Below are positions 1 through 15,396 of a stretch of DNA of 64,000 bases, in pieces. Each line of letters opens with the position of its first letter. The first letter of the stretch is position 1. The stretch comes from Pseudomonas xantholysinigenes (GTDB lineage Bacteria; Pseudomonadota; Gammaproteobacteria; Pseudomonadales; Pseudomonadaceae), in the NCBI RefSeq assembly GCF_014268885.2, contig NZ_CP077095.1, forward strand, positions 746,001 through 810,000, in the 5' to 3' direction. A program made the position numbers and the translations under genes. Below the pieces are notes generated by a model. It was given only the letters and a program-made list of their open reading frames with translations. It was not told the DNA's origin and ran no database searches.

Positions 1-1
1 G

Positions 2-1246
2 GGTGGCGAAGACTTCGACATGCGCCTGATCGACTACCTCGTCGACGAGTTCAAGAAAGAGTCCGGCATGGATCTGAAGAACGATCCGCTGGCCCTGCAG
101 CGCCTGAAAGAAGCCGCTGAAAAGGCCAAGATCGAGCTGTCCTCGGCGCAGTCGACCGACGTCAACCTGCCGTACATCACTGCAGATGCCACAGGTCCCA
201 AGCACCTGAACGTGAAGATCTCCCGCGCCAAGCTGGAGTCGCTGGTCGAAGACCTGGTCAACCGTACCATCGAGCCTTGCCGCATCGCCCTGAAGGACGC
301 CGGCATCGACGCCAGCAAGATCGACGACGTGATCCTGGTCGGTGGCCAGACCCGTATGCCGATGGTGCAGAAAGCCGTTGCCGACTTCTTCGGTAAAGAA
401 GCGCGCAAGGACGTCAACCCGGACGAAGCCGTCGCCATGGGCGCAGCCATCCAGGGCGCCGTTCTGGCGGGTGACGTGAAGGACGTGCTGCTGCTGGACG
501 TCAGCCCGCTGACCCTGGGTATCGAAACCATGGGCGGCGTGATGACCGCGCTGATCGAGAAGAACACCACCATCCCGACCAAGAAGTCGCAGGTGTTCTC
601 GACCGCCGACGACAATCAGGGCGCTGTGACCATTCATGTGCTGCAGGGCGAGCGCAAGCAAGCTTCGCAGAACAAGTCGCTGGGCAAGTTCGACCTGGCT
701 GACATTCCGCCGGCTCCGCGCGGTGTGCCACAGATCGAAGTGACCTTCGACATCGACGCCAACGGCATCCTGCACGTCGGCGCGAAAGACAAGGCCACCG
801 GCAAGGCGCAGTCGATCGTGATCAAGGCCAACTCTGGCCTGTCCGACGAAGAAATCGAGAAAATGGTGCGTGACGCCGAGGCCAACGCCGAGGAAGACCG
901 CAAGTTCGAAGAACTGGCTGCTGCCCGTAACCAGGGTGATGCGCTGGTCCACTCGACCCGCAAGATGGTCACTGAAGCAGGTGACAAGGTCACCGCTGAA
1001 GAGAAGACCGCCATTGAAGCGGCCGTGGTTGCCCTGGAAGCCGCCGTCAAAGGCGACGACAAGGCCGCCATCGACGCCAAGGTCGAGGAGCTGTCCAAGG
1101 TATCCGCGCCTGTCGCGCAGAAGATGTACGCCGAGCAGCAGGCCGAACAGCCACAGGGCGGCGCCCAGCAGGCCGAGCCGGAAGCCAAGCACGATGACGT
1201 GGTTGACGCCGAGTTCGAAGAAGTGAAAGACAACAACAAGCAGTAA
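2..1246 (+). CDS. dnaK: Chaperone DnaK (Hsp70), C-terminal part, 5' truncated by window edge
   Basis: The frame is open from base 2 and the first residues (GGEDFD) lie inside the nucleotide-binding domain, so the true start is upstream of the window. About 414 residues remain. They include the end of the ATPase domain with the segment [11 protein letters not shown], the interdomain linker [16 protein letters not shown], the substrate-binding beta domain, and the charged helical lid ending in EEVKDNNKQ. DnaK binds exposed hydrophobic segments in an ATP cycle driven by DnaJ and GrpE; dnaJ follows after 213 bp. The full family length is about 640 residues, so roughly a third is missing. Confidence 0.97.
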   Translation, partial: GGEDFDMRLIDYLVDEFKKESGMDLKNDPLALQRLKEAAEKAKIELSSAQSTDVNLPYITADATGPKHLNVKISRAKLESLVEDLVNRTIEPCRIALKDAGIDASKIDDVILVGGQTRMPMVQKAVADFFGKEARKDVNPDEAVAMGAAIQGAVLAGDVKDVLLLDVSPLTLGIETMGGVMTALIEKNTTIPTKKSQVFSTADDNQGAVTIHVLQGERKQASQNKSLGKFDLADIPPAPRGVPQIEVTFDIDANGILHVGAKDKATGKAQSIVIKANSGLSDEEIEKMVRDAEANAEEDRKFEELAAARNQGDALVHSTRKMVTEAGDKVTAEEKTAIEAAVVALEAAVKGDDKAAIDAKVEELSKVSAPVAQKMYAEQQAEQPQGGAQQAEPEAKHDDVVDAEFEEVKDNNKQ

Positions 1247-1459
1247 TTCCTGCATGTTGTCGGCCGGTTCACCGCCGTTTGGCGGTGAGCTGGTAGAGTG
1301 TCGCCGCGCGGGGGCTTGCTCCCGCGTTGGCGTGTCTGGAACACGAGAATTATTTACAGCATCTGTCTGGGCGCATTCGCGTATGGCGGCAGGTGCTGAC
1401 GGCATGGCGCACTGACGCGCCGAGGTATGCCGAACGCCCCCAAAGAGTGCAAATGACCT
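1247..1459 (+). other. dnaK-dnaJ intergenic region with two hairpins
   Basis: This gap holds two GC-rich inverted repeats. The first is TCACCGCC (1269-1276) and GGCGGTGA (1281-1288) around a GTTT loop. The second pairs 1307-1314 with 1319-1326 around CTTG. Neither is followed by a T-run, so they look more like partial terminators or RNA-processing structures that could lower dnaJ relative to dnaK than full terminators. I see no ORF or RNA family I recognise here. Confidence 0.5.
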
Positions 1460-3404
<1,945 letters not shown>

Positions 3405-3426
3405 GCCGTTGGCGCGGTGTTGGTTT

Positions 3427-3492
3427 CTTCGCGGGTAAACCCGCTCCCACAGTGTTGGCGCGGTCCCTGTGGGAGCGGGTTTGCCCGCGAAG
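3427..3492. repeat. REP palindrome pair, family A (TGTGGGAGCGGG type)
   Basis: Two inverted copies of the pseudomonad REP unit, CTTCGCGGGTAAACCCGCTC at 3427 and its reverse form ending in TTGCCCGCGAAG at 3492, flank a 13-bp spacer. Each unit is itself an imperfect palindrome, so the pair folds into a long hairpin. It lies just after dapB and may serve as an mRNA 3' end. The same unit occurs at 9092, 25725, 39176 and 52606. Confidence 0.9.
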
Positions 3493-3568
3493 AGGCCGCC
3501 GCCGAAGCCGGCCTGTCGCAATCCTGCGTTTTAGAGGCACAATCGCGGTAGACCAAAAACGCATTTTT

Positions 3569-3662
3569 CTGTAAGCTACAGCTTTAGTGTGTCCACTAAA
3601 AGCGCGCAGACTAATTCAGCATAAAAGCGGGGTGACGTGTCCATACGTCATTCCGCTTTTTT
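3569..3662 (+). promoter_or_regulatory. carAB leader with consecutive hairpins and attenuator-like terminator
   Basis: Upstream of carA the sequence holds CTGTA-AGC-TACAG (3569-3581), then CTTTAGTG-TGTC-CACTAAAAG (3582-3602), then a 16-bp stem (3623-3638 with 3645-3660, two G-U pairs, 6-nt loop) that runs into six T residues (3657-3662). The last element is a textbook intrinsic terminator placed 45 bp before the carA start, so it either ends an upstream transcript or attenuates carAB. Expression control of carAB by pyrimidines and arginine is known in pseudomonads. That this structure mediates it is my inference; I could not identify a leader peptide or a clear promoter. Confidence 0.7.
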
Positions 3663-3707
3663 GCAACCTGCGATCGCCCTTTCAGGCTTGATTTACGGGA
3701 GGTCTTC

Positions 3708-4844
3708 TTGACTAAGCCAGCCATACTCGCCCTTGCCGATGGCAGCATTTTTCGCGGTGAAGCCATTGGAGCCGACGGTCAGACCGTTGGTGAGGTCGTG
3801 TTCAATACAGCAATGACCGGCTACCAGGAAATCCTCACAGACCCTTCCTACGCCCAGCAAATCGTCACCCTGACTTACCCGCACATCGGCAACACCGGCA
3901 CCACCCCAGAAGACGCCGAGTCCAATCGCGTCTGGTCCGCCGGCCTGGTCATCCGTGACCTTCCGTTGCTGGCCAGTAACTGGCGTAACACCCAGTCGCT
4001 GCCTGAATACCTGAAAGCCAACAACGTCGTGGCCATCGCTGGCATCGACACCCGTCGCCTGACCCGCATCCTGCGCGAAAAAGGCGCCCAGAACGGCTGC
4101 ATCCTCGCCGGTGACAACATCACCGAAGAGCAGGCCATCGCCGCCGCCCGTGCCTTCCCGGGCCTCAAGGGCATGGACCTGGCCAAGGTCGTCTCCACCA
4201 AGGAGCGCTACGAGTGGCGCTCGAGCGTGTGGGAACTGAAGACCGACAGCCACCCGACCCTCGAAGCCGCCGACTTGCCGTACCACGTGGTCGCCTTCGA
4301 CTACGGCGTCAAGCTGAACATCCTGCGCATGCTGGTTGCTCGCGGCTGCCGCGTGACCGTGGTGCCGGCCCAGACCCCGGCCAGCGAAGTGCTCGCGCTC
4401 AACCCTGATGGCGTGTTCCTGTCCAACGGCCCTGGCGATCCCGAGCCTTGCGACTACGCGATCCAGGCGATCAAGGAAATCCTCGAGACCGAGATCCCGG
4501 TGTTCGGCATCTGCCTCGGTCACCAGCTGCTGGCCCTGGCCTCCGGCGCCAAGACCGTGAAAATGGGCCATGGTCACCATGGTGCCAACCACCCGGTCCA
4601 GGACCTGGACACCGGCGTGGTCATGATCACCAGCCAGAACCACGGTTTCGCCGTTGACGAAGCCACCCTGCCGGGCAACGTGCGCGCCATCCACAAGTCG
4701 CTGTTCGACGGTACCCTGCAGGGCATCGAGCGCACCGACAAGAGCGCGTTCAGCTTCCAGGGCCACCCTGAAGCGAGCCCAGGCCCGACCGACGTCGCGC
4801 CACTGTTCGATCGTTTCATCGATGCCATGGCCAAGCGCCGCTGA
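3708..4844 (+). CDS. carA: Carbamoyl-phosphate synthase small (glutaminase) subunit
   Basis: CarA hydrolyses glutamine and channels ammonia to CarB for carbamoyl phosphate, the precursor of arginine and pyrimidines. The 378-residue product has the N-terminal CPSase domain and a C-terminal class I glutamine amidotransferase domain. The nucleophile is Cys269 in FGICLGHQ, and the His/Glu pair lies in FQGHPEAS. The start is TTG 3708: GGGAGG (3698-3703) is well spaced from it and [13 protein letters not shown] is the family N terminus. As I recall, a UUG start is also reported for carA of other pseudomonads. carB follows after 104 bp with no gene between. Confidence 0.97.
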   Translation: MTKPAILALADGSIFRGEAIGADGQTVGEVVFNTAMTGYQEILTDPSYAQQIVTLTYPHIGNTGTTPEDAESNRVWSAGLVIRDLPLLASNWRNTQSLPEYLKANNVVAIAGIDTRRLTRILREKGAQNGCILAGDNITEEQAIAAARAFPGLKGMDLAKVVSTKERYEWRSSVWELKTDSHPTLEAADLPYHVVAFDYGVKLNILRMLVARGCRVTVVPAQTPASEVLALNPDGVFLSNGPGDPEPCDYAIQAIKEILETEIPVFGICLGHQLLALASGAKTVKMGHGHHGANHPVQDLDTGVVMITSQNHGFAVDEATLPGNVRAIHKSLFDGTLQGIERTDKSAFSFQGHPEASPGPTDVAPLFDRFIDAMAKRR

Positions 4845-4948
4845 GCATCCTGCATCAAGGCCCCGGGCTGGCTCGCGCCGCCCGGAAGCGCCTGACCCAG
4901 ATTGTTCAAGACGGCTTGCCGACTGACCCGCGGATTTGAGTGACAACC

Positions 4949-8166
<3,218 letters not shown>

Positions 8167-8170
<4 letters not shown>

Positions 8171-8649
8171 GCATTACCAAGTACCCGATGACCGTCCAGG
8201 GCGCTCGCGCCCTGGAAGAAGAACACCTGTTCCTGAGCAAGACCGAGCGCCCGCGCCTGAGCCAGGCGATCGGTGAGGCCCGCGAGCTGGGCGACCTCAA
8301 GGAAAACGCCGAATACCATGCCGCCCGCGAGGAGCAGGGCATGGTCGAGGCGCGTATCCGTGACATTGAAGGCCGCCTGCAGAACTCGGTGGTGATCGAC
8401 GTCACCACCATCGCCCATACCGGCAAGGTGATCTTCGGCACCACCGTCGATCTGGAAAACACCGAGACCGGCGATCAGGTGACCTACCAGATCGTCGGCG
8501 AGGACGAGGCCGACATCAAGAAGGGCAAGCTCTCGGCGAGCGCGCCGATTGCCCGGGCGATCATCGGCAAGGAAGAGGGCGACACCGTCGTCGTCAAGAC
8601 GCCGAGCGGCACCGTCGAGTACGAGATTGTCGAAGTCAAGCACATCTGA
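8167..8649 (+). CDS. greA: Transcription elongation factor GreA
   Basis: GreA rescues backtracked RNA polymerase by promoting transcript cleavage through the secondary channel. The 160-residue product has an N-terminal antiparallel coiled coil whose tip carries the acidic catalytic motif [17 protein letters not shown] (about residues 40-56). The C-terminal FKBP-like domain ends in [11 protein letters not shown]. It begins inside the carB stop (ATGA overlap), which fits the carAB-greA arrangement of pseudomonads. The gene that follows appears to start inside its 3' end. Confidence 0.96.
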
Positions 8650-9067
8650 TCGGCGCCTGCGGGCGCCTTCCCTCGAGGGGATCCTCTGGCAACTGGCCCA
8701 GGTTTTCTGGGTCGGTGGCCTGTGGGTGTTCCACGTTGGGTTGGTGCCGGCGCTCAAGGTCAGCGGCCTGGCGCCGCTGCTGGTGCAGGACATCGCCGGG
8801 CAGATCGACCGTTGGTTGATCGGCGTGGCATTGCTCGGGTTGTTGACCCAGCTGGCGGTATTGGCGCGGGTGGACGGCCTGGCGGCCTGGTGGCGGCAAT
8901 TCCGCGGCCAGATGCTGTTGCTCGGCTTTGGCGCCTGTATCGGCTACTACACACTGCGCTACGGGATTTCCGTCGGCGAGCGCTGGCAGATGTTCTGTTT
9001 CCTGGTGCTGGGCTTTTCCGGCATCGTGCTGGTGGCCCAGCCGGTGCCGATCAGGGCGCGCCGCTAG
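8627..9067 (+). CDS. Small integral membrane protein, DUF4149-like
   Basis: Function unknown. The C-terminal 125 residues are strongly hydrophobic with four likely helices: WQLAQVFWVGGLWVFHVG, then around LIGVALLGLLTQLAVLA, MLLLGFGACIGYYTL and MFCFLVLGFSGIVLV. The pattern and the position between greA and yhbY match a DUF4149-type protein found there in other pseudomonads. There is no in-frame ATG/GTG/TTG between the greA stop and the first helix. The closest usable start is TTG 8627, inside greA (23-nt overlap), giving 146 residues; GTG 8726 would cut the first helix. The end is firm; the start is tentative. Confidence 0.72.
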   Translation: MSKSSTSDRRLRAPSLEGILWQLAQVFWVGGLWVFHVGLVPALKVSGLAPLLVQDIAGQIDRWLIGVALLGLLTQLAVLARVDGLAAWWRQFRGQMLLLGFGACIGYYTLRYGISVGERWQMFCFLVLGFSGIVLVAQPVPIRARR

Positions 9068-9091
9068 TCGGGTTTCCCAGGTTTGCGCGGT

Positions 9092-9182
9092 CCCTGTGGG
9101 AGCAGGCTTGCCCGCGAACACGGGCGAAGCCCGTGCCATCCACCGCAGTGCATGCTTCGCGGGCAAGCCCGCTCCCACAGGG
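9092..9182. repeat. REP palindrome pair, family A
   Basis: CCCTGTGGGAGCAGGCTTGC (from 9092) and its inverted partner ending GCTCCCACAGGG (9182) enclose a shorter stem, CGGGCGAAGCCCG. The pair lies between the convergent DUF4149-like gene and yhbY. That is a common REP location and may act as a bidirectional 3' end. Confidence 0.88.
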
Positions 9183-9204
9183 GGCAGGCATTGCGCTCTG
9201 AACG

Positions 9205-9513
9205 TTACTTGTAACGGTGGATATTGGACAGCTGCTTGTTCGGCTGCGGATTCTTGCGGTAGATCAGCGCTTTCTTGCCGATGGTCTGCACCAGCTCGGC
9301 GCGACCGGCCTTGCACAGCGCGGCGATGGTCTCGGCGCGTTCCTCGCGATCTTCCGAGCGAATCTCGACCTTGATCAGCTCGTGATCGGCCAGGGCGCGT
9401 TCCAGTTCGGCAACCACGCCTTCATTCAAACCGTTGCCAGCGACGATCAGAACCGGCTTCAGGTCATGACCAATGGACTTGTATTGCTTCTTCTGCTCGT
9501 TATTGAGCGGCAT
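9205..9513 (-). CDS. yhbY: CRM-domain RNA-binding protein YhbY
   Basis: YhbY proteins bind pre-50S ribosomal particles. The 102-residue product is a single CRM domain (LNNEQKKQYKSIGHDLKPVL at the N terminus, then a GxxG-like RNA-binding loop in VAGNGLNEG). I chose ATG 9513, with AAAGGG upstream, because it gives the usual MPLNNEQKK start; longer in-frame starts run into the rlmE promoter region. It is divergent from rlmE, as in many gammaproteobacteria, and convergent with the DUF4149-like gene. Confidence 0.92.
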   Translation of the reverse strand: MPLNNEQKKQYKSIGHDLKPVLIVAGNGLNEGVVAELERALADHELIKVEIRSEDREERAETIAALCKAGRAELVQTIGKKALIYRKNPQPNKQLSNIHRYK

Positions 9514-9615
9514 AATCTGACCCTTTTCGTCTGATTCTGTAAAATTGACGGGCATTTTACCCGAGGGCCTGTGGCTCCGCCCAGTCAAACACGACGCATA
9601 TCATCGAGGTGCCCC

Positions 9616-10242
9616 GTGGTACAACGTTCCAAAAGCAGCGCAAACTGGCTGCGCGAACATTTCAACGACCCTTTTGTGAAGCAGGCGCAGAAGGATGGCT
9701 ACCGCTCGCGCGCGAGCTACAAACTGCTGGAGATCCAGGAGAAAGACCGCCTGATCCGGCCTGGCATGAGCGTGATCGACCTCGGCGCGGCCCCAGGTGG
9801 CTGGTCGCAGGTGACCAGTCGTCTGATTGGTGGCCAGGGCCGGCTGATCGCTTCCGACATCCTGGAAATGGACTCGATCCCCGATGTGACCTTTATCCAG
9901 GGCGACTTCACCCAGGACGAAGTGCTGCAGCAGATCCTGCAGGCGGTCGGTGATTCGCACGTAGACCTTGTGATTTCCGATATGGCCCCCAATATGAGTG
10001 GTACGCCCGCGGTGGACATGCCGCGCGCCATGTTCCTCTGTGAGCTGGCCCTGGATCTGGCGACCCGCGTGCTCAAGCCCGGCGGGGATTTCCTGATCAA
10101 GATCTTCCAGGGTGAAGGCTTCGACATGTACCTCAAGGATGTGCGCAGCAAGTTCGACAAGGTGCAGATGCGCAAGCCGTCGTCCTCGCGGGACCGCTCC
10201 CGTGAGCAGTACCTGTTGGGCAGGGGTTTCAAGGGGGCGTGA
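9616..10242 (+). CDS. rlmE: 23S rRNA (uridine-2552-2'-O)-methyltransferase RlmE/FtsJ
   Basis: RlmE methylates the 2'-O of U2552 in the 23S A-loop during 50S assembly. The 208-residue product has the SAM-binding motif [13 protein letters not shown] (about residues 52-64), the catalytic Asp in [11 protein letters not shown] and the catalytic Lys in LIKIFQGEG, which together form the K-D-K-E set. The start is GTG 9616, preceded by GAGGT (9606-9610), giving [16 protein letters not shown]. It lies upstream of ftsH as in E. coli, but a 194-bp gap here suggests a separate ftsH promoter. Confidence 0.95.
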   Translation: MVQRSKSSANWLREHFNDPFVKQAQKDGYRSRASYKLLEIQEKDRLIRPGMSVIDLGAAPGGWSQVTSRLIGGQGRLIASDILEMDSIPDVTFIQGDFTQDEVLQQILQAVGDSHVDLVISDMAPNMSGTPAVDMPRAMFLCELALDLATRVLKPGGDFLIKIFQGEGFDMYLKDVRSKFDKVQMRKPSSSRDRSREQYLLGRGFKGA

Positions 10243-10436
10243 GCGGCGTTATGCGGAGTTTCCGATAGTTAAAACCAATCGGTCACCCCGTCTGGATCGT
10301 CCGAACTTCGTGTAGTCTAGCTTTCACAAAGGGTTACAGACGGTGCCTGCGGATGCGTGGGTAATGTAGTAAGTTAGGGCGATGAATATCATGCGAGGCA
10401 CGGCTGCGTCGTGCGCCGGCCTCAGAGGGTAGCGAA

Positions 10437-12353
10437 TTGAACGACATGGCAAAGAATCTGATCCTCTGGTTGATCATCGCCGCCGTCCTGGTGACGGTGA
10501 TGAACAACTTCTCCAGCCCTAACGAGCCGCAGACCCTCAACTATTCCGACTTCATCCAGCAGGTCAAGGATGGTAAGGTCGAGCGCGTGACCGTCGACGG
10601 CTACATCATTACCGGCAAGCGCACCGATGGCGACAACTTCAAGACTGTCCGCCCGGCCATTACCGACAACGGCCTGATCGGCGACCTGGTCGACAACCAT
10701 GTCACCGTCGAAGGCAAGCAGCCCGAGCAGCAGAGCATCTGGACCCAGTTGCTGGTGGCCAGCTTCCCGATCCTGGTGATCATCGCCGTGTTCATGTTCT
10801 TCATGCGCCAGATGCAAGGCGGCGCTGGTGGCAAGGGCGGGCCGATGAGCTTTGGCAAGAGCAAGGCGCGCCTGCTCTCCGAAGATCAGGTCAAGACTAC
10901 CCTGGCTGACGTCGCCGGCTGCGACGAGGCCAAGGAAGAAGTTGGCGAGCTGGTCGAATTCCTGCGCGACCCCGGCAAGTTCCAGCGCCTGGGTGGCCGT
11001 ATCCCGCGTGGCGTGCTGATGGTCGGCCCGCCCGGTACCGGCAAGACCCTGCTGGCCAAGGCCATCGCCGGCGAAGCCAAGGTGCCGTTCTTCACCATTT
11101 CCGGTTCCGACTTCGTCGAGATGTTCGTCGGCGTGGGCGCCAGCCGTGTCCGTGACATGTTCGAACAGGCCAAGAAGCACGCGCCGTGCATCATCTTCAT
11201 CGACGAGATCGATGCCGTCGGTCGCCACCGTGGCGCCGGCATGGGCGGCGGTCACGACGAGCGCGAGCAAACGCTGAACCAGTTGCTGGTGGAGATGGAC
11301 GGCTTCGAGATGAACGATGGCATCATCGTCATCGCCGCCACCAACCGTCCCGACGTGCTCGACCCGGCGCTGCTGCGTCCTGGTCGCTTCGACCGCCAGG
11401 TGGTGGTCGGCCTGCCGGACATTCGTGGTCGTGAGCAGATCCTCAAGGTGCACATGCGCAAGGTGCCGGTTGGCGAGAACGTCAACGCGGCGGTCATCGC
11501 CCGTGGTACCCCTGGCTTCTCCGGTGCCGACCTGGCCAACCTGGTCAACGAGGCGTCGTTGTTCGCCGCCCGCGCGAGCAAGCGCCTGGTCGAAATGAAG
11601 GAGTTCGAGCTGGCCAAGGACAAGATCATGATGGGCGCCGAGCGCAAGACCATGGTCATGTCCGAGAAAGAGAAGCAGAACACTGCCTATCACGAGGCCG
11701 GTCATGCCATCGTCGGTCGTGTCGTGCCCGAGCACGACCCGGTCTACAAGGTATCGATCATTCCCCGTGGCCGCGCCCTGGGCGTGACCATGTTCCTGCC
11801 GGAGGAAGATCGCTACAGCCTGTCCAAGCGCGCCCTGATCAGCCAGATCTGCTCGCTGTACGGTGGCCGTATCGCCGAAGAGATGACCTTGGGCTTCGAC
11901 GGTGTCACCACCGGCGCGTCCAACGACATCATGCGTGCCAGCCAGATTGCCCGGAACATGGTGACCAAGTGGGGCCTATCCGAGAAACTCGGCCCGCTGA
12001 TGTACGCTGAAGAAGAGGGCGAGGTATTCCTCGGTCGCAGCGCCGCCAGCCAGCACGCCAGCGTCTCGGGCGAAACCGCCAAGATGATCGACTCCGAGGT
12101 GCGCAGCATCATCGATCAGTGCTACGCCACGGCCAAGCAGATCCTCACCGACAACCGTGACAAGCTCGACGCGATGGCCGAGGCCTTGATGAAGTACGAA
12201 ACCATCGATGCCGACCAGATCGACGACATCATGGCGGGTCGTACCCCACGCGAGCCGCGTGACTGGGACAATGATTCCGGTACCTCCGGTAATCAGGCTT
12301 CCCAGGATGATCGTCCGGAGTCGCCGATCGGCGGTCCAGCGGCGCAACACTAA
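10437..12353 (+). CDS. ftsH: ATP-dependent zinc metalloprotease FtsH
   Basis: FtsH is the membrane-anchored AAA+ protease that degrades membrane and regulatory proteins such as LpxC or sigma-32 in enterics. The product has 638 residues. The N terminus is a transmembrane helix ([17 protein letters not shown]), then a periplasmic segment and a second helix ([16 protein letters not shown]). The AAA+ module has Walker A GPPGTGKT near residue 197, Walker B IIFIDEID, and the second region of homology. The zinc site is HEAGH at about 419-423. TTG 10437 is chosen because GAGGGT (10425-10430) is correctly spaced for it; ATG 10446 is the alternative. Confidence 0.96.
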   Translation: MNDMAKNLILWLIIAAVLVTVMNNFSSPNEPQTLNYSDFIQQVKDGKVERVTVDGYIITGKRTDGDNFKTVRPAITDNGLIGDLVDNHVTVEGKQPEQQSIWTQLLVASFPILVIIAVFMFFMRQMQGGAGGKGGPMSFGKSKARLLSEDQVKTTLADVAGCDEAKEEVGELVEFLRDPGKFQRLGGRIPRGVLMVGPPGTGKTLLAKAIAGEAKVPFFTISGSDFVEMFVGVGASRVRDMFEQAKKHAPCIIFIDEIDAVGRHRGAGMGGGHDEREQTLNQLLVEMDGFEMNDGIIVIAATNRPDVLDPALLRPGRFDRQVVVGLPDIRGREQILKVHMRKVPVGENVNAAVIARGTPGFSGADLANLVNEASLFAARASKRLVEMKEFELAKDKIMMGAERKTMVMSEKEKQNTAYHEAGHAIVGRVVPEHDPVYKVSIIPRGRALGVTMFLPEEDRYSLSKRALISQICSLYGGRIAEEMTLGFDGVTTGASNDIMRASQIARNMVTKWGLSEKLGPLMYAEEEGEVFLGRSAASQHASVSGETAKMIDSEVRSIIDQCYATAKQILTDNRDKLDAMAEALMKYETIDADQIDDIMAGRTPREPRDWDNDSGTSGNQASQDDRPESPIGGPAAQH

Positions 12354-12361
12354 GGGTTTCT

Positions 12362-13213
12362 ATGACCTCACAGCAGTACCCAACCCGGTTGCCTTGCGGC
12401 AACCGGGTTCTTGATTTGTCCCGTACCCATGTCATGGGTATCCTCAATATCACCCCCGATTCCTTCTCCGACGGCGGGCGCTTCAGCCAGCGCGACGCGG
12501 CCCTGCGTCATGCCGAGGCGATGGTCGCGGCCGGCGCGACCCTGGTCGACGTCGGTGGCGAGTCCACGCGCCCCGGGGCGCGTGCGGTTTCACCCACCGA
12601 GGAGCTGGAGCGCGTGGCGCCGATTGTCGAGGCGATCAGCAGCCGGCTCGACGTGGTCATCTCTGTCGATACTTCGACGCCTGCGGTCATGCGTGAGTCA
12701 GCGCGCCTTGGGGCTGGCCTGATCAATGATGTTCGCGCGCTCGAGCGTGACGGTGCCCTGGACGCCGCGGCCGATACCGGGTTGCCGGTGTGTCTCATGC
12801 ATATGCGCGGCGAACCGGGCACCATGCAGGATAATCCGCACTACGAGGATGTGACGACCGATGTCACGCGCTATCTTGAACAGCGTATGGCTGCCTGCGC
12901 GGCAGCGGGCATTGGTGCCGAGCGCATAGTGCTCGACCCAGGCTTCGGTTTTGCCAAGACCCTTGAGCACAACCTGAGCCTGTTCAAACACATGGAAGCG
13001 CTCTATCGCCTCGGGCGTCCACTGTTGGTGGGTGTTTCGCGCAAGAGCATGATCGGCCTCACGCTGGACCGTCCGGTCGGCGAGCGGCTCTACGGCAGTC
13101 TGGCCCTGGCCGCCTTGGCCATGACCAAGGGCGCGAGCATCCTGCGGGTGCACGACGTGGCGGAAACCGTCGACGTGGTACGCATGATCGCCGCGGTCCA
13201 GAACGCCGAATAA
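12362..13213 (+). CDS. folP: Dihydropteroate synthase
   Basis: FolP joins p-aminobenzoate to 6-hydroxymethyl-dihydropterin pyrophosphate in folate synthesis and is the sulfonamide target. The 283-residue TIM-barrel protein carries signature 1, [15 protein letters not shown] (about residues 25-39), and signature 2, [13 protein letters not shown] later conserved GVSRKSMIG loop binds substrate. The start ATG 12362 follows AAGGG right after the ftsH stop (8-bp gap), so it is co-transcribed with ftsH. A perfect 12-bp-stem hairpin (12382-12409) lies within codons 7-16. Confidence 0.96.
   Translation: MTSQQYPTRLPCGNRVLDLSRTHVMGILNITPDSFSDGGRFSQRDAALRHAEAMVAAGATLVDVGGESTRPGARAVSPTEELERVAPIVEAISSRLDVVISVDTSTPAVMRESARLGAGLINDVRALERDGALDAAADTGLPVCLMHMRGEPGTMQDNPHYEDVTTDVTRYLEQRMAACAAAGIGAERIVLDPGFGFAKTLEHNLSLFKHMEALYRLGRPLLVGVSRKSMIGLTLDRPVGERLYGSLALAALAMTKGASILRVHDVAETVDVVRMIAAVQNAE
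12382..12409 (+). promoter_or_regulatory. Perfect 12-bp-stem hairpin inside the 5' end of folP
   Basis: AACCCGGTTGCC (12382-12393), loop TTGC, and GGCAACCGGGTT (12398-12409) form an uninterrupted stem 20 nt after the folP start codon. The T content downstream is low (CTTGATTTG), so termination would be weak. It could mark the ftsH mRNA 3' end or affect folP translation; both are inferences. Confidence 0.6.
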
Positions 13214-13229
13214 GAACATTGGAGTCACT

Positions 13230-14570
13230 ATGAGCAGAAAATACTTTGGTACCGATGGTATCCGTGGTCGCGTCGGCCAATACCCCATTACCCCTGACTT
13301 CATGCTGAAGCTCGGCTGGGCGGCGGGCATGGCCTTCCGCAAGCAGGGCAATTGCCGTGTGCTGGTGGGCAAGGACACGCGGATCTCCGGCTACATGTTC
13401 GAATCCGCGTTGGAAGCCGGGCTTTCTGCCGCAGGCGCTGACGTGATGCTGCTTGGCCCGATGCCGACCCCGGCCATCGCCTATCTGACCCGTACTTTCC
13501 ACGCCGAAGCCGGCATCGTCATCAGTGCCTCGCACAACCCGCACGACGATAACGGCATCAAGTTCTTCTCGGGTGCTGGCACCAAGCTGCCGGACGAAGT
13601 CGAGCTGATGATCGAGGAACTGCTCGATCAGCCGATGACCGTGGTCGAGTCGAGCAAGCTGGGCAAGGTCTCGCGCATCAATGACGCGGCCGGGCGCTAT
13701 ATCGAATTCTGCAAGAGCAGCGTGCCCAGCAGCACCAGCTTCGAAGGGCTGAAGATCGTCGTCGATTGCGCCCATGGCGCGACCTACAAGGTGGCGCCGA
13801 GCGTGTTCCGCGAGCTGGGGGCCGAGGTCACGGTGCTGCACGCGGCGCCGGATGGCCTGAACATCAACGAAGGCTGTGGCTCGACCCATATCGAGTCGTT
13901 GCAGGCGGCGGTGCTGGTCGGCCACGCCGACATGGGCATCGCCTTCGATGGTGACGGCGACCGGGTGCTGATGGTCGACCATACCGGCGCCATCGTCGAC
14001 GGTGACGAGTTGCTGTTCATCATCGGTCGCGACATGCAGGAGCGCGGCAAGCTCCAGGGTGGCGTGGTCGGTACACTGATGAGCAACCTGGGCCTGGAGT
14101 TGGCGTTCAAGGAGCTGGATATCCCGTTCGTGCGCGCCAAGGTCGGTGACCGCTATGTCATGGCCGAACTGCTGGAACGCGACTGGCTGCTGGGCGGCGA
14201 GAACTCTGGTCACGTTGTTTGCGGCAGCCATACCACGACCGGTGATGCGATCATCGCCGCGCTGCAGGTGCTGATGGCGCTCAAGCGCCGCGGCGAGAAC
14301 CTGGCGCAGGCGCGACAGGCCGTGCGCAAGTGCCCCCAGGTGCTGATCAATGTGCGCTTCGCGGCGGGCAAGGCCGATCCACTGGAAAACCCCTTGGTCA
14401 AGGAAGCCAGTGCCAAGGCCACCGAAGCCATGGCCGGGCGTGGGCGGGTGCTGTTGCGCAAGTCCGGTACCGAGCCGCTGGTGCGGGTGATGGTCGAGGG
14501 TGATGACGAAAGCCAGGTGCGCGGCCATGCCGAAGCCCTGGCCAAGCTCGTTGAAGAAGTTTGTGCCTGA
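13230..14570 (+). CDS. glmM: Phosphoglucosamine mutase
   Basis: GlmM interconverts glucosamine-6-phosphate and glucosamine-1-phosphate on the way to UDP-GlcNAc for peptidoglycan and LPS. The 446-residue product has the four-domain alpha-D-phosphohexomutase layout. The phosphoserine loop is [11 protein letters not shown] with the active Ser at residue 101, the metal loop is DGDGDR, the sugar loop is GGENSGH, and the phosphate loop near the C terminus is [15 protein letters not shown]. It starts 16 bp after folP with GGAGT upstream and continues the ftsH-folP-glmM run. Confidence 0.97.
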   Translation: MSRKYFGTDGIRGRVGQYPITPDFMLKLGWAAGMAFRKQGNCRVLVGKDTRISGYMFESALEAGLSAAGADVMLLGPMPTPAIAYLTRTFHAEAGIVISASHNPHDDNGIKFFSGAGTKLPDEVELMIEELLDQPMTVVESSKLGKVSRINDAAGRYIEFCKSSVPSSTSFEGLKIVVDCAHGATYKVAPSVFRELGAEVTVLHAAPDGLNINEGCGSTHIESLQAAVLVGHADMGIAFDGDGDRVLMVDHTGAIVDGDELLFIIGRDMQERGKLQGGVVGTLMSNLGLELAFKELDIPFVRAKVGDRYVMAELLERDWLLGGENSGHVVCGSHTTTGDAIIAALQVLMALKRRGENLAQARQAVRKCPQVLINVRFAAGKADPLENPLVKEASAKATEAMAGRGRVLLRKSGTEPLVRVMVEGDDESQVRGHAEALAKLVEEVCA

Positions 14571-14636
14571 AATAGGCTTGCCAGCGCAGATCGGGTTGGG
14601 TAAGATCTGCGCCCACTTTGACCGACGAGGTAAAGC

Positions 14637-15392
14637 ATGCGTCGCCCCATGGTAGCTGGTAACTGGAAGATGCACGGTACCCGCGCCAGCGTCGTAGAGC
14701 TGACTCAGGGCTTGGGCAATTTGTCCCTGCCAGGCGGTGTGGAAGTCGCGGTGTTCCCTCCCTTGCTGTACGTCAATCAAGTGATTGATGCACTGGAAAT
14801 CACAGGGATCAACGTAGGCGCACAGAATTCTGCTGTACAGCCTGAACAAGGCGCGCTGACCGGCGAAGTTGCACCGAGTCAGTTGGCTGAAGTCGGTTGC
14901 AAGTATGTCTTGATCGGGCACTCCGAGCGTCGCCAGATTATTGGTGAAACGGACGAAGTGCTGAACCAGAAGTTTGCAGCTGCTCAGAAAAGTGGTTTGA
15001 CGCCAGTGCTCTGTATAGGGGAAACTCTCGCAGAGCGCGAAGCCGGCGAGACGCTCGAAGTTGTAGGGCGTCAACTAAGCAGTGTTATCGACGCGTTCGG
15101 TATCAAGGCTTTCGCCAATGCAGTTATTGCCTATGAGCCTGTTTGGGCCATTGGTACTGGTTTGACGGCCACGCCACAACAAGCCCAGGATGTGCATGCA
15201 GCCATCCGCAAGCAGTTGAAGGCGATGGACGCCGAAGTTGCAGATAATGTGCAGCTTCTCTACGGCGGCAGCGTGAAGGCGGCCAATGCGGCTGAACTGT
15301 TCGGCATGCCGGATATCGATGGGGGGCTCATTGGTGGAGCGTCCCTGAACGCAGACGAATTCGGTGCAATTTGTCGCGCCGCAGGAAACTGA
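14637..15392 (+). CDS. tpiA: Triosephosphate isomerase
   Basis: TpiA interconverts dihydroxyacetone phosphate and glyceraldehyde-3-phosphate. The 251-residue product has the N-terminal NWKMHG with the catalytic Lys, GHSERR with the electrophilic His, and the signature [10 protein letters not shown] with the catalytic Glu. It follows glmM after 66 bp and precedes secG by 4 bp. By eye, its codons use more A/T at third positions than those of glmM or nusA. Confidence 0.97.
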   Translation: MRRPMVAGNWKMHGTRASVVELTQGLGNLSLPGGVEVAVFPPLLYVNQVIDALEITGINVGAQNSAVQPEQGALTGEVAPSQLAEVGCKYVLIGHSERRQIIGETDEVLNQKFAAAQKSGLTPVLCIGETLAEREAGETLEVVGRQLSSVIDAFGIKAFANAVIAYEPVWAIGTGLTATPQQAQDVHAAIRKQLKAMDAEVADNVQLLYGGSVKAANAAELFGMPDIDGGLIGGASLNADEFGAICRAAGN

Positions 15393-15396
15393 ACAA

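Noticed and set aside
4845..4948. Possible missing gene between carA and carB
   Set aside because: The 104-bp gap has no coding frame. Some pseudomonads, as I recall, have an extra gene here, but absence is ordinary variation.
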